DNA of 64,000 nt from Clostridium cavendishii DSM 21758 (GCF_900141845.1 NZ_FQZB01000015.1:99517-163516), one strand, 5' to 3'; numbered from the stretch's first letter, positions 22,962-32,059 are shown. Notes: generated by a model from the letters alone, not told the origin. A program made the numbers and translations.

Positions 22962-25652
22962 ATGGTAAATCAAAAAGTATTGGATCTTGCTAATCATATA
23001 AGTATGAAAAAAAGTGGTTCAAAATCTGAAATTAAGCCTGATCATCCTGAATATAAGGTTCTTGAGCCTGTTGTTACAGATGAAATGGCAGAAATAGGGA
23101 TGTATCTTGAATTCCGTAAGAAGAAAAGTGCAGAAGAAGTTGCAGCTGAATGTGGTAAGTCTGTAGAGGAAACAGCAAAGTTATTATGGGATTTAGCTGT
23201 TGCTGGTGTTTGCTTTGTTAATGAGATAGATGGTGTTGATAGATACTGGTTTGATCTTTGGGTTCCAGGACAAATGGAAATGATAGTTAATCACCCTAAT
23301 AGAAAAGATATAGAAAATTACAAACAAATAGCAGAAGCTTTTGAAGCGTATGGAAGAAAAAAAGCCCCTATGACAGCAGGTGTTTTTTCAGTTGGAACAG
23401 GTCCTATGCGTGTTATACCTATAGAAACAGCTATTGAAGGTGAAACTAGAAGAGCTTCGTATGAAGAAGTTTCTAGATATCTTAATGAAAATACTGTATT
23501 CTCAGTTTCAGACTGTTCTTGCCGTACATCGAGAGAAGCTATGGGAGAAGGTTGTGGCCATTTAAAAGAAGATATGTGTATTCAACTTGGCCACGCTGCA
23601 GAATATTATATACGTACAGGTAGAGGGAGAAAAATCACTAGAGAAGAAGCTTTTGATATAATTAAAAGAGCTGAAGAAAATGGATTAATGCATCAAATAC
23701 CAAATGCAGATGGTCCAGGACATACTCATGCTATCTGTAACTGTTGTGGATGTTCATGTTATGCTACAAGACTTGCTGGAATGTTCAGAAATAATGATAT
23801 GGTACGTTCAAACTATGTTTCAAAAGTAGACAAAGACAAATGTGTTGCTTGTGGAGAATGTGTACAAGTTTGTCCTGTTAATGCATTAAAATTAGGACAA
23901 AAATTATGTACTAAAACACCAATAGTTGAAAAGAAACAAGAAGATTTTGCTCACAATACAGAGTGGGGAGAAGACAAGTGGGATGTTGATCATCGTATTA
24001 ATAGAAAAAATGTTGTTGAAACTGGTACAAGCCCATGTAAAACAAATTGTCCAGCTCACATTTCAGTTCAAGGTTATATTAAATTAGCTTCCCAAGGAAG
24101 ATATAAAGAAGCACTTGAACTTATAAAGCATGAAAATCCATTTCCAGCGGTTTGTGGACGTATTTGTCCAAGAAAATGTGAATCAGCTTGTACTAGAGGA
24201 GAAATTGATGAAGCTGTTGCTGTAGACGATATTAAAAAATTCCTTGCTGAACAAGATCTAAATATGGAACATCGTTATGTGCCAAAGAAAAGACATGATT
24301 ATGGTAAGAAGATTGCTATTGTTGGAGCAGGTCCTTCAGGTTTATCATGTGCTTTCTACTTAGCAATTGATGGGTATAAAGTAACTGTATTTGAAAAGCA
24401 ACCAGTACTTGGTGGTATGTTAACGCTTGGAATACCATCTTACAGACTAGAAAAAGATGTAATAAATGCTGAAATAGATGTATTAAGAGAATTAGGAGTA
24501 GAATTCAAAACTGGTGTTGAAGTAGGTAAAGATGTAACTCTTAATGACTTAAGAGAACAAGGTTATGAAGCTTTCTATCTTGCAATAGGTGCACAATCAG
24601 GAAGAATGCTTGGTATAGAAGGAGAAAATGGAGAAGGTGTTATGACTGGAGTTGATTTCTTACGTGAAGTTAACTTAGGAAATGATATTAACCTAGATGG
24701 AGAAGTAGTTGTAATTGGTGGTGGTAATGTTGCCATTGATGTTGCAAGAACAGCTACAAGAGTAGGAGCGACTAAAACTTCTATGTTCTGTCTTGAATCA
24801 AGAAAAGAAATGCCTGCTTTAGATGAAGAAATAGATGAAGCTTTAGGTGAAGATATTGAGGTTAATAATTCTTGGGGACCAAAGAGAATATTAACTGAAA
24901 ATGGTAAAGTAGTTGGTATCGAATTTAAGAAATGTCTTTCTGTTTTTGATGAAAACAGAAGATTCAATCCAAAATTTGATGAAAATGAAGTTAAAGTTGT
25001 TAAAGCAAGTCATATTCTAATTTCTGTTGGACAAGGAATGGATTGGGGTAACCTTTTAGAAGGAAGTAAAGTAGAATTAAACCCAAATAAAACAGCTAAA
25101 GCTGATTCATTTACGCTACAAACTGGAGAGCCTGATGTATTTGTAGGTGGAGATGCATTAACTGGACCTAGATTTGCTATAGATGCTATTGCACAAGGTA
25201 AAGAAGGGGCAATATCAATTCATCGTTTTGTTCATCCAGGACAAAGCTTAATATATGGTCGTGATAGAAGAGAATATCGTGAATTTGATAAAGGAAATTT
25301 AGTTTTAGAAAGTTATGATCATATTAAAAGACAAAAAATAGCTCATATAGATGGAGCTAAGTCAAAACAAACATTTAGAGATTTACGTGCTACATTTACA
25401 GAAGAACAAATGAAGAAGGAAACTGAACGTTGTCTTGGATGTGGTGCTACAACGGTAGATCAATATCAATGTATAGGTTGTGGAGCATGTACAACTAGAT
25501 GTAAGTTTGATGCAATTAAACTTGAAAGAAAGTATGATGCACAAACTGTAGAACTTAATGAACTTAAAAAAATAGTTATAAAAAATGTAATTAAGCGTAA
25601 AATTGTAATTAAGGCTAGAAAAATTAAGAAGAGCCTTACAGGAAACTCTTAA
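22962..25652 (+). CDS. Fe-S/FAD multidomain NAD(P) oxidoreductase (GltD-like)
   Basis: An 896-residue protein. The N-terminal Cys-rich domain is at 1-280 (CSCRTS at 185-190, CNCCGCSC at 259-266). A 4Fe-4S motif follows (C294, C297, C300, C304), then a GltD-type module at about 355-790 with Cys pairs at 359/363 and 398-410. Its FAD site is GAGPSG (455-460) and its pyridine-nucleotide site is GGGNVA (586-591). A C-terminal Fe-S region has C824, C827, C837, C840, C843 and C847. It probably passes electrons between NAD(P)H and Fe-S partners such as the nearby CooS-like protein. It lies between hypB and hypA. Confidence 0.85.
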   Translation: MVNQKVLDLANHISMKKSGSKSEIKPDHPEYKVLEPVVTDEMAEIGMYLEFRKKKSAEEVAAECGKSVEETAKLLWDLAVAGVCFVNEIDGVDRYWFDLWVPGQMEMIVNHPNRKDIENYKQIAEAFEAYGRKKAPMTAGVFSVGTGPMRVIPIETAIEGETRRASYEEVSRYLNENTVFSVSDCSCRTSREAMGEGCGHLKEDMCIQLGHAAEYYIRTGRGRKITREEAFDIIKRAEENGLMHQIPNADGPGHTHAICNCCGCSCYATRLAGMFRNNDMVRSNYVSKVDKDKCVACGECVQVCPVNALKLGQKLCTKTPIVEKKQEDFAHNTEWGEDKWDVDHRINRKNVVETGTSPCKTNCPAHISVQGYIKLASQGRYKEALELIKHENPFPAVCGRICPRKCESACTRGEIDEAVAVDDIKKFLAEQDLNMEHRYVPKKRHDYGKKIAIVGAGPSGLSCAFYLAIDGYKVTVFEKQPVLGGMLTLGIPSYRLEKDVINAEIDVLRELGVEFKTGVEVGKDVTLNDLREQGYEAFYLAIGAQSGRMLGIEGENGEGVMTGVDFLREVNLGNDINLDGEVVVIGGGNVAIDVARTATRVGATKTSMFCLESRKEMPALDEEIDEALGEDIEVNNSWGPKRILTENGKVVGIEFKKCLSVFDENRRFNPKFDENEVKVVKASHILISVGQGMDWGNLLEGSKVELNPNKTAKADSFTLQTGEPDVFVGGDALTGPRFAIDAIAQGKEGAISIHRFVHPGQSLIYGRDRREYREFDKGNLVLESYDHIKRQKIAHIDGAKSKQTFRDLRATFTEEQMKKETERCLGCGATTVDQYQCIGCGACTTRCKFDAIKLERKYDAQTVELNELKKIVIKNVIKRKIVIKARKIKKSLTGNS

Positions 25653-25681
25653 TTAGTTAATAGAATATTGCATAGTTAGGA

Positions 25682-25714
25682 TTAAGGGGGACTTAGAGTT
25701 CCCCTTAACTTTTG
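25682..25714 (+). terminator. Hairpin after oxidoreductase gene
   Basis: TTAAGGGG (25682-25689) pairs with CCCCTTAA (25701-25708), followed by CTTTTGAAACTTT. It may attenuate transcription before hypA. Confidence 0.6.
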
Positions 25715-25846
25715 AAACTTTAAGTAGTCTTATAGCATTCAAAGGGAACTAGTAGAAATTTTTGATGGCTTGGAAACTATTAAGGTGAAGTAAAAAATTC
25801 TATAAGTTACTTTTTCTTATTTAAATAAAGGTGGAGGTGAATTAAT

Positions 25847-26188
25847 ATGCATGAATTAGGCGTTGTATTTCAAGTAGTTAAAACAGTTGAGACATTTGCA
25901 GAAAAAAATGCATTAACTAAGATAGATAAAATAGTTCTTCAAATAGGAGAGCTCTCATCAATGATTCCTAAATATATAGAATCTTGCTATCCAGCAGCAG
26001 TAGATGGAACATTATTGGAAAATACCAAACTGGAAATTGAAATACTACCAGGTAATGTTTTATGTAGAGAGTGTAGTAAAGTTTATAACCTTCTTCAAAA
26101 TAAGGATGAATGTCCATATTGCAAAGAGAACAATTGGGAATTATTAAGTGGTAAAGAGTTTATTATCAAGGAGATTGTTGCTTGTTAA
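25847..26188 (+). CDS. hypA: HypA/HybF nickel chaperone
   Basis: A 113-residue protein. It starts MHELGVV, with His2 as the Ni ligand of HypA, and has the zinc site C73/C76 and C89/C92. HypA delivers nickel to HypB and the target enzyme. GGTGGAGG precedes ATG 25847. It lies 195 bp after the oxidoreductase gene, and the ABC importer follows. Together with hypB it implies that a Ni enzyme is matured here, but no NiFe hydrogenase gene is in the window. Confidence 0.93.
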   Translation: MHELGVVFQVVKTVETFAEKNALTKIDKIVLQIGELSSMIPKYIESCYPAAVDGTLLENTKLEIEILPGNVLCRECSKVYNLLQNKDECPYCKENNWELLSGKEFIIKEIVAC

Positions 26189-26326
26189 ACAAGAGATTTA
26201 AGAATTAGTTTAGATATGTAAATTAGAGAAATAATATTTCAGTATATAATATTTTGAGATATTATTAGTTAACATAGCTGAGGAGTGCTTTATATAAAAA
26301 CATATGATAGGGGAGAAAAGTAAGGG

Positions 26327-27349
26327 ATGAATAAAAGATTAAGAAATTTTGTTATAACATTAACTATAATGGGATTAGCTTTAGGTGCAATGGGTTGCTC
26401 TAATAGTTCAAAGGATAAGGACAAAAAAGCAACAAATGAAGTTCAAGAAAGCAAATTTGAACCTGTAAAATTTGTATATTCAAATGGAGCTAAGAATTAT
26501 GATGTAACGGTAAAATCTCCAAGACAAAAGGCTGTAACATTATCTCAATTCATGACAGAGATGTTATTGGCTTTAGGCTTAGAGGATAGAATGGTAGGAA
26601 CAGCGCTTTTAGATAATCCTATACTACCAGAATTTGAAGGTGCTTATAATAAAATACCACAACTTAAAATTAAAGAAGGTCATTCTATATCAAAGGAAGC
26701 TTTTATGGCTACAGGTTCAGACTTTGTAAGTGGATGGGATTCATCAATAAGTGAACAAACTACAGGATCGCCTGAAGAACTTATATCAAAAGATATAACT
26801 CCATTTTTGGCGAAGTCTTATAAAGCAGATTCAACCATAGAAGATGTTTATGAAGATTTTGATTTACTAGGGAAAATATTTGGAGTACAAGATAAATCTA
26901 AAGAAGTTATAGATAAAATGAAGAAGGATATAAAGTCTGTAACGGACAAAGTTGGAAATGTAAAAGAAGAAGATAGAGTTAAAATGATGGTATATGATTC
27001 TGGAGAAAATGATGCAATGGTAGTTGGAGCAGGCCTTGCTAATAATCTAATAAACCTTGCAGGTGGAAATAATGTATTTGGAAAAGATGCAAAGAAGCCT
27101 TATATTCATGTTTCGTGGGAAAGTATAGTAGCTAATAATCCAGAAGTTATATTAGTGACTGATTTTATGGCAGGGGAACCAGTACAGAAGAAAATAGATT
27201 TCTTAAAAGCTCACCCTGCACTTAAAGATGTACCTGCTATAAAGAACAACAAAATATATGTTGTAGGCTTAGCTGATTTATCTCCAGGTGTTAGAAATTC
27301 CAAGCTTATAAAAGAAGTGCATGGATACTTATATGGAGAAAGTAAGTAA
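26327..27349 (+). CDS. FecB/BtuF-type substrate-binding lipoprotein
   Basis: A 340-residue class III periplasmic-binding-type protein. The signal peptide ends in the lipobox GAMGC (C24). Domain features are AVTLSQFMTEMLLALGLEDRMVGTALLDNP and VSWESIVANNPEVILVTDF (key residues). The family carries iron-siderophore, heme, cobalamin or, in Helicobacter NiuBDE, nickel. ATG 27349 of the permease overlaps its stop (TAATG). Its position next to hypA and the His tail of the partner ATPase favour a metal ligand. Confidence 0.87.
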   Translation: MNKRLRNFVITLTIMGLALGAMGCSNSSKDKDKKATNEVQESKFEPVKFVYSNGAKNYDVTVKSPRQKAVTLSQFMTEMLLALGLEDRMVGTALLDNPILPEFEGAYNKIPQLKIKEGHSISKEAFMATGSDFVSGWDSSISEQTTGSPEELISKDITPFLAKSYKADSTIEDVYEDFDLLGKIFGVQDKSKEVIDKMKKDIKSVTDKVGNVKEEDRVKMMVYDSGENDAMVVGAGLANNLINLAGGNNVFGKDAKKPYIHVSWESIVANNPEVILVTDFMAGEPVQKKIDFLKAHPALKDVPAIKNNKIYVVGLADLSPGVRNSKLIKEVHGYLYGESK

Positions 27350-28431
27350 TGCAGAACTCTTTGAAAAGTAAAAAAAGCCTTTCTAAAAAGAAAGGTTTTT
27401 TATTTTGGATTATAGCATTAAGTTTAATTTTAGTAGGGACAATAGTTGCTGCAATAGCTATAGGTAGTACATATATTGAAGCTGGAGAAGTATATAAAGT
27501 GCTACTTAGTAAATTAACAAATGGAGCAATTTACAGCGATATTGGAAACAAAATGACACGAAATATAATATGGGAGATAAGATTTCCTAGAGTATTATTA
27601 GGTGCTATATGTGGGGCAGGACTTGCTATTTGTGGAGTACTTATGCAATGTGTTACTAAGAATCCAATAGCAGAGCCATATATATTAGGTATATCATCAG
27701 GGGCATCCTGTGGTGCTGTTGCAGTTATAGTTTTAGGTGGTGTGTCAGCACTTGGAATAAGTAGTATAACGACTGGAGCTTTTGTAGGCTCTCTTATATC
27801 AGGAATATTAGTTTTTGCTATAGGTACACAAATGGGGAAAACAATATCTACTACAAGACTAGTATTATCAGGTATGGCTATATCAACAATCTTTTCGGCA
27901 CTTACTAATTTGCTTATATATTCAGCAGAAAATTCTAATCAAGCAAAGAGCGCTTTGTTTTGGACTGTTGGTAGTTTAGGGGGGGCAAAGTGGGGTGTAT
28001 TATTAACTCCATCTATTATTTTGATTATAGTTATAGTGATATCACTAATAATGTCCAAATCATTAGATATCTTACTTTTAGGTGATGATAGTGCAGTAGT
28101 ACTTGGAATAAATATAAAGAGAATAAAGTCTATAGTTTTGATATCAGCTACATTGCTTACATCAGCACTAGTTGCAATAACAGGTGCCATAGGTTTTATA
28201 GGACTTGTTGTGCCACACATATGTAGAACCATAGCTGGAAGTAATCACAAGAGACTTATAGTACTTTCATCATTAGTAGGTGCTATATTTTTAATAATGT
28301 CAGACATTATAGCTAGAGGACTTTTCCCGCCAATAGAAATACCTATAGGAATAATAACCTCTCTAATTGGAGGACCTTTCTTCTTATATTTAATTTGTAA
28401 GAAAAATTATTCATTTGGAGGAAAGCAGTAA
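27349..28431 (+). CDS. FecCD-family ABC permease
   Basis: A 360-residue protein with ten predicted helices of the FecCD/BtuC family. Motifs are FPRVLLGAICGAGLAICGVLMQ, NPIAEPYILGISSGA and GFIGLVVPHICR (the last contacts the ATPase). The start overlaps the binding-protein stop and its stop overlaps the ATPase start, both as TAATG, so the three are translated in a coupled way. It is the membrane channel of the importer. Confidence 0.93.
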   Translation: MQNSLKSKKSLSKKKGFLFWIIALSLILVGTIVAAIAIGSTYIEAGEVYKVLLSKLTNGAIYSDIGNKMTRNIIWEIRFPRVLLGAICGAGLAICGVLMQCVTKNPIAEPYILGISSGASCGAVAVIVLGGVSALGISSITTGAFVGSLISGILVFAIGTQMGKTISTTRLVLSGMAISTIFSALTNLLIYSAENSNQAKSALFWTVGSLGGAKWGVLLTPSIILIIVIVISLIMSKSLDILLLGDDSAVVLGINIKRIKSIVLISATLLTSALVAITGAIGFIGLVVPHICRTIAGSNHKRLIVLSSLVGAIFLIMSDIIARGLFPPIEIPIGIITSLIGGPFFLYLICKKNYSFGGKQ

Positions 28432-29267
28432 TGTTTAAGATTCAAGTAAAAAACTTAAGTTTTAGTATAGATAATAAAGATATATTAAAAGATATATCTT
28501 TTGATATTCCAAAGGGTTCATTTGTAGGAATTATAGGGCCTAATGGTTCAGGAAAATCTACATTACTTAAAAATATTTATAGAGTTTATAAGCCATCAAG
28601 TGGAACTATATTATTAGATAATAAAGAAATAGCTAAAATGAAGGATAAAGATTGTGCAAAGGAGATTGCAGTATTAGCGCAGGAAAGCAATTCTCATTTT
28701 GATTTTACTGTTGAACAAATAGTGAAGATGGGGAGATATCCATATAAATCAGTTTTTGAAGATTATTCTAAGGAAGATTTAAGAATGGTTAAGGAAATGA
28801 TTCAAAAGGTGGGATTAGAAAACTATAGTGATAGGAATTTTTCTCAGTTATCAGGAGGAGAAAAGCAAAGAACATTAATAGCAAGAGCTTTGGTTCAAAA
28901 TACTGATTTCTTAATATTAGATGAACCAACAAATCATTTAGATATAGGTTACCAAATTCAACTTATGGATTTAGTAAAAGGACTTAAAATAACTACATTA
29001 GCGGCTATTCATGATATGAATTTATCAGCTATGTATTGTGACTATTTAATTGTAATGAAGGATGGAAAGGTAAGAGATTTTGGCGTGGTAGAAGAAGTAA
29101 TAAATTCTAAAATGTTAAAAGATGTATTTGGTGTAAATGCATATGTTGGAGTTAACCCTGTAAATAAAAAATTGCAAGTATCATTTATGCATACACATGA
29201 GCATATTGCAGGATTAGGGACTGATCATGTGCATGAAGATGGATTTACAGGAGTGCACACTCATTAA
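28431..29267 (+). CDS. FecE-type ABC ATPase with His-rich tail
   Basis: A 278-residue ATPase. Walker A is GPNGSGKST (36-44), the signature is LSGGEKQR, and Walker B is FLILDEPTNHLD. The last 25 residues hold seven His (254, 256, 258, 266, 268, 276 and 278) in HTHEH, HVHED and HTH. Such a tail is not part of the usual FecE fold and looks like a metal-binding or metal-sensing extension. It pairs with the permease before it. Confidence 0.92.
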   Translation: MFKIQVKNLSFSIDNKDILKDISFDIPKGSFVGIIGPNGSGKSTLLKNIYRVYKPSSGTILLDNKEIAKMKDKDCAKEIAVLAQESNSHFDFTVEQIVKMGRYPYKSVFEDYSKEDLRMVKEMIQKVGLENYSDRNFSQLSGGEKQRTLIARALVQNTDFLILDEPTNHLDIGYQIQLMDLVKGLKITTLAAIHDMNLSAMYCDYLIVMKDGKVRDFGVVEEVINSKMLKDVFGVNAYVGVNPVNKKLQVSFMHTHEHIAGLGTDHVHEDGFTGVHTH

Positions 29268-29339
29268 ACCTATATAAATAAATTTTGAAATTTGTAGTTT
29301 AATTATATAAATAATTTCTTACATATTAAATAGTTAAAG

Positions 29340-29390
29340 AATAACCCTTCCTATCACTTTTTTAAAAGTTTTAGGAAGGGTTATTTATTA
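29340..29390. terminator. Bidirectional terminator between importer and cooS
   Basis: AATAACCCTTCCTA (29340-29353) pairs with TAGGAAGGGTTATT (29372-29385), a 14-bp stem, between convergent genes. Confidence 0.85.
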
Positions 29391-29409
29391 TAAAAGGTAT
29401 ATGTAAAAG

Positions 29410-31323
29410 TTAGCTTAGACCTAATCCTCTTCGCTTATTAATTATGTGAGCTTCAATGTTATTAGCCACTTCTACTGGGTTATCCCCTAATGCAATTTTT
29501 CCACCAGTTAAGTTTTCTACATCTTCAGTAAGAAGTTTTACAAGTTGTTTTGCACCTGTTAAAAATGGTGTTGGTGATAAATGTGTATAAGCTCCATAAG
29601 CTACGGCGAATACACCATCTATTGTAGCTTTTTGTTCCATCCACTCAGGAGCTGTTACAGCTATAGGAAGATCAGGTATATCAACATCAAGAAAATTAGC
29701 AAGTTCAGTAACTAGCATAGATATTCTTCCTGTATCAGTACAAGTTCCAAAGCTTAGAACAGGAGGGATTTTTAACATACTGCATACTTCCTTAAGACCT
29801 TCACCAGTTATATTTAAAGCATCTAGATTACAAAGCCCAGCTACTTCAAGTGCATGATTACCGCAACCACCAGCTACAACTAAAATATCTTTTTTAATTA
29901 GTTGCTTTACTAAATTAACAGAATTCCAATCTTGAGGACCGTTTCTTAAAGTTGAACAATTTGCTAAGGCTACAATTCCTTTTATTTTACCTGCTTTAAT
30001 AACATCAACAAGAGGATCAAGCTTATTCCCTAAGGCGTTTAAAACTGCTTCAGTAGAAAAACCTGCTATTGCTTTTTGAGTTATTTTAGGCACTTGTGAC
30101 GTAATCTTATTTTTTCTCTTCTTAAAGTTTTCAAGTGCTAAATCAATTAGTTTATCGGCCATTTCATCTACCTTTGCCGGATTATATTCAATCATGTGAT
30201 TAAGTCCTGGAATACCTATAATAGTGCTTACACCTACTAATGTTATTTGATATTTTTCAGCATAATGGTCTATAGCAGGTGGGGAGCAGTTTTCTTCCAT
30301 TGCAAAAACATCTACTGTACCTGTAGCTAAAAGGGGCTCTATTGATAGCCAATTTCCCATAAGTCCAACAAATACATCATTTACTTCAAATCTTTGAAGT
30401 AATTCCTGTCCAGTTTCAATTGAACCAACTATTCTAAGACCTTTTGCACCAACAGCCTTTGCTTTATCTTGTATTTCTTTAAGATTAGCTTTTTTAATAG
30501 TAGCAGCACCAGCCCAAGGTTGATGTCCGTTAAATACTATATTTACATATTCAGGGTCCATAATTCCTAGGTCAACATTTACTTCATGTGGAGTAGGAGT
30601 ACCAAATAAGATATCTTGTGTCATTTCAAGACCTATCTGAGCTGTATAAATAGTAGCTAAGCCAAGACTTAAAGCTTTTTTAGCAAGAGATACATAATCT
30701 CCATCAACATTTGTTAAACAACTGGCTACAGCATTTTGTTCTTCATGAACCACTCCTGATGGATATATGCCAAGATCTTTCCATACCTGTTTTCTCTTTC
30801 TTGGAGCAAATACATCTACCATTACACTTGGTTCTTCAACATCTTTGCCCATTTCAGATTCTAAGAAATTAGCCAAATCGATAGCCATTTTGTTTATGTC
30901 TTGGTTAGTATTAATTCCAACTTTTTCACACATCCATTTAAGCTTATTAGCATCTTTAATTGTAAATGGAGTTTTTCCTTCACCTGTTGCTCTTAATGTT
31001 CTAAATGCTTCATAGGCGTGATGACTGTATGTACCAGCTCCCATAACATTTTTCAATAACATATTTCTCATTGCCATAGCATCTGGGCTTATACCACAAA
31101 CACCTTTTTCTTGTTCTCCTTTAAGATTAATTCTACATGGCCCTTGAGAACATAATTGACAGCTTAGGCCTTCTAAGCAGAATTTACACCTGATTTTTTC
31201 TTGTGATGCCCATCTATCAAATACATTTGACATCCCATCTTTTCTTATTTTTATAAGCATTTCTTCAACAGAATCATGATAACTAACACGACCTTCTGTT
31301 TTTTCTAATATAGTTTCACTCAT
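29410..31323 (-). CDS. cooS: CooS-family (Ni-CODH-like) protein, altered cluster ligands
   Basis: A 637-residue protein collinear with anaerobic CO dehydrogenase. The B-cluster Cys are 55, 58, 63 and 76; a CX2C at 46/49 is the probable D-cluster pair. The active-site ligand set is H267, E303, C346, C456, C487, C528 and K565. Compared with the Carboxydothermus enzyme (H261, C295, C333, C446, C476, C526, K563), Glu replaces C295, as in hybrid-cluster protein. The proton-relay region is also changed (GAGTYSHHAYEA at 95-106). It may therefore not oxidise CO. GGAGG precedes ATG 31323. It is convergent to the importer operon. Confidence 0.88.
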   Translation of the reverse strand: MSETILEKTEGRVSYHDSVEEMLIKIRKDGMSNVFDRWASQEKIRCKFCLEGLSCQLCSQGPCRINLKGEQEKGVCGISPDAMAMRNMLLKNVMGAGTYSHHAYEAFRTLRATGEGKTPFTIKDANKLKWMCEKVGINTNQDINKMAIDLANFLESEMGKDVEEPSVMVDVFAPRKRKQVWKDLGIYPSGVVHEEQNAVASCLTNVDGDYVSLAKKALSLGLATIYTAQIGLEMTQDILFGTPTPHEVNVDLGIMDPEYVNIVFNGHQPWAGAATIKKANLKEIQDKAKAVGAKGLRIVGSIETGQELLQRFEVNDVFVGLMGNWLSIEPLLATGTVDVFAMEENCSPPAIDHYAEKYQITLVGVSTIIGIPGLNHMIEYNPAKVDEMADKLIDLALENFKKRKNKITSQVPKITQKAIAGFSTEAVLNALGNKLDPLVDVIKAGKIKGIVALANCSTLRNGPQDWNSVNLVKQLIKKDILVVAGGCGNHALEVAGLCNLDALNITGEGLKEVCSMLKIPPVLSFGTCTDTGRISMLVTELANFLDVDIPDLPIAVTAPEWMEQKATIDGVFAVAYGAYTHLSPTPFLTGAKQLVKLLTEDVENLTGGKIALGDNPVEVANNIEAHIINKRRGLGLS

Positions 31324-31520
31324 ATAAGTAACCTCCTATCTATTTACTTATTTATAATTTGAATAAAGGAAGATTTTTATACTTAGTATTTATAGAAGCT
31401 CTGATTTAACATTATAAAATGATATTTTGGATAAGGTAGCTGATGTTAATATCACTTTGCAAGTAATTAAAAGATAAATTACATAAAACATAACTATTAA
31501 AATACTTTAATTTATAATTT

Positions 31521-31534
31521 TGTTGCAACATACA
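31521..31534. promoter_or_regulatory. TGTTGCAACA palindrome upstream of cooS
   Basis: A perfect 10-bp palindrome about 200 bp before cooS. With its flank it reads TTGCAACATAC, similar to TTGCAACGCATAC before hypB (22051). It is a candidate common site for the two transcripts; no known motif was matched with certainty. Confidence 0.35.
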
Positions 31535-31600
31535 GTGTAAAATTAAAAAATATACATAATAATCTTAATCGTTATAAGTAATAATGTTGATATTGAAAAT

Positions 31601-32059
31601 ATGAAAAGGTTACTAAATGATATAAAATCAAAATTTGAACCTATAAAGCTAAATATAAGTGTATATCAAAACAGTAATTATAATTCACCAACTAAAGTTA
31701 ATGCAAAAATAAATAATGAGGATAAAGAGGTTAATGTTGTTTGGAATAATGATATAGATACAAGTAAATTAGAAGATGTAAAATAGGAATGTAAAGTAGA
31801 ACAATATGATAGGGTTGTTGAATTAAATCTTAAGGTAATAAAAATTGAAAAGTTAAAAAAGATAGGTTATTTATACAAAATATATGAAGAAAGTGGTAAA
31901 AGAAATTTAAGTTTTGATGGAATAGAACTTTTCCAAGATAAAGATGCTAAAGACAAAACTTCTGAAAAAGAGGCTATAAAAGATGGAGTTAAATTAATTA
32001 ATAGCATAAAAGCTACAAAAAATCATTTGATTTTTGTAGCTTTTTATAATAGTAAATAA
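31601..32059 (+). pseudogene. Ig-like-domain gene fragment with in-frame TAG
   Basis: The frame from ATG 31601 is coherent to TAA 32057-32059 except for TAG at 31784-31786. Residues before the stop (SPTKVNAKINNEDKEVNVVW, DIDTSK) resemble the bacterial Ig-like domain of surface proteins, and the continuation ECKVEQYDRVVELNLKV fits the same repeat. There is no signal peptide or convincing ribosome-binding site. A terminator overlaps its 3' end, so this looks like debris of a larger surface protein. Confidence 0.5.
32008..32045. terminator. Bidirectional terminator
   Basis: AAAAGCTACAAAAA (32009-32022) pairs with TTTTTGTAGCTTTT (32031-32044), with A- and T-tracts on both sides. It serves the DUF4318 gene on the minus strand. 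Confidence 0.85.

Noticed and set aside
24575..24967. Minus-strand frame opposite the oxidoreductase
   Set aside because: Shadow of the GltD module; low-complexity Ser/Pro-rich translation.
29410..31323. Ordinary CO dehydrogenase call
   Set aside because: Family membership is clear, but Glu replaces one active-site Cys and the proton-relay region is changed, so the activity should not be assumed.
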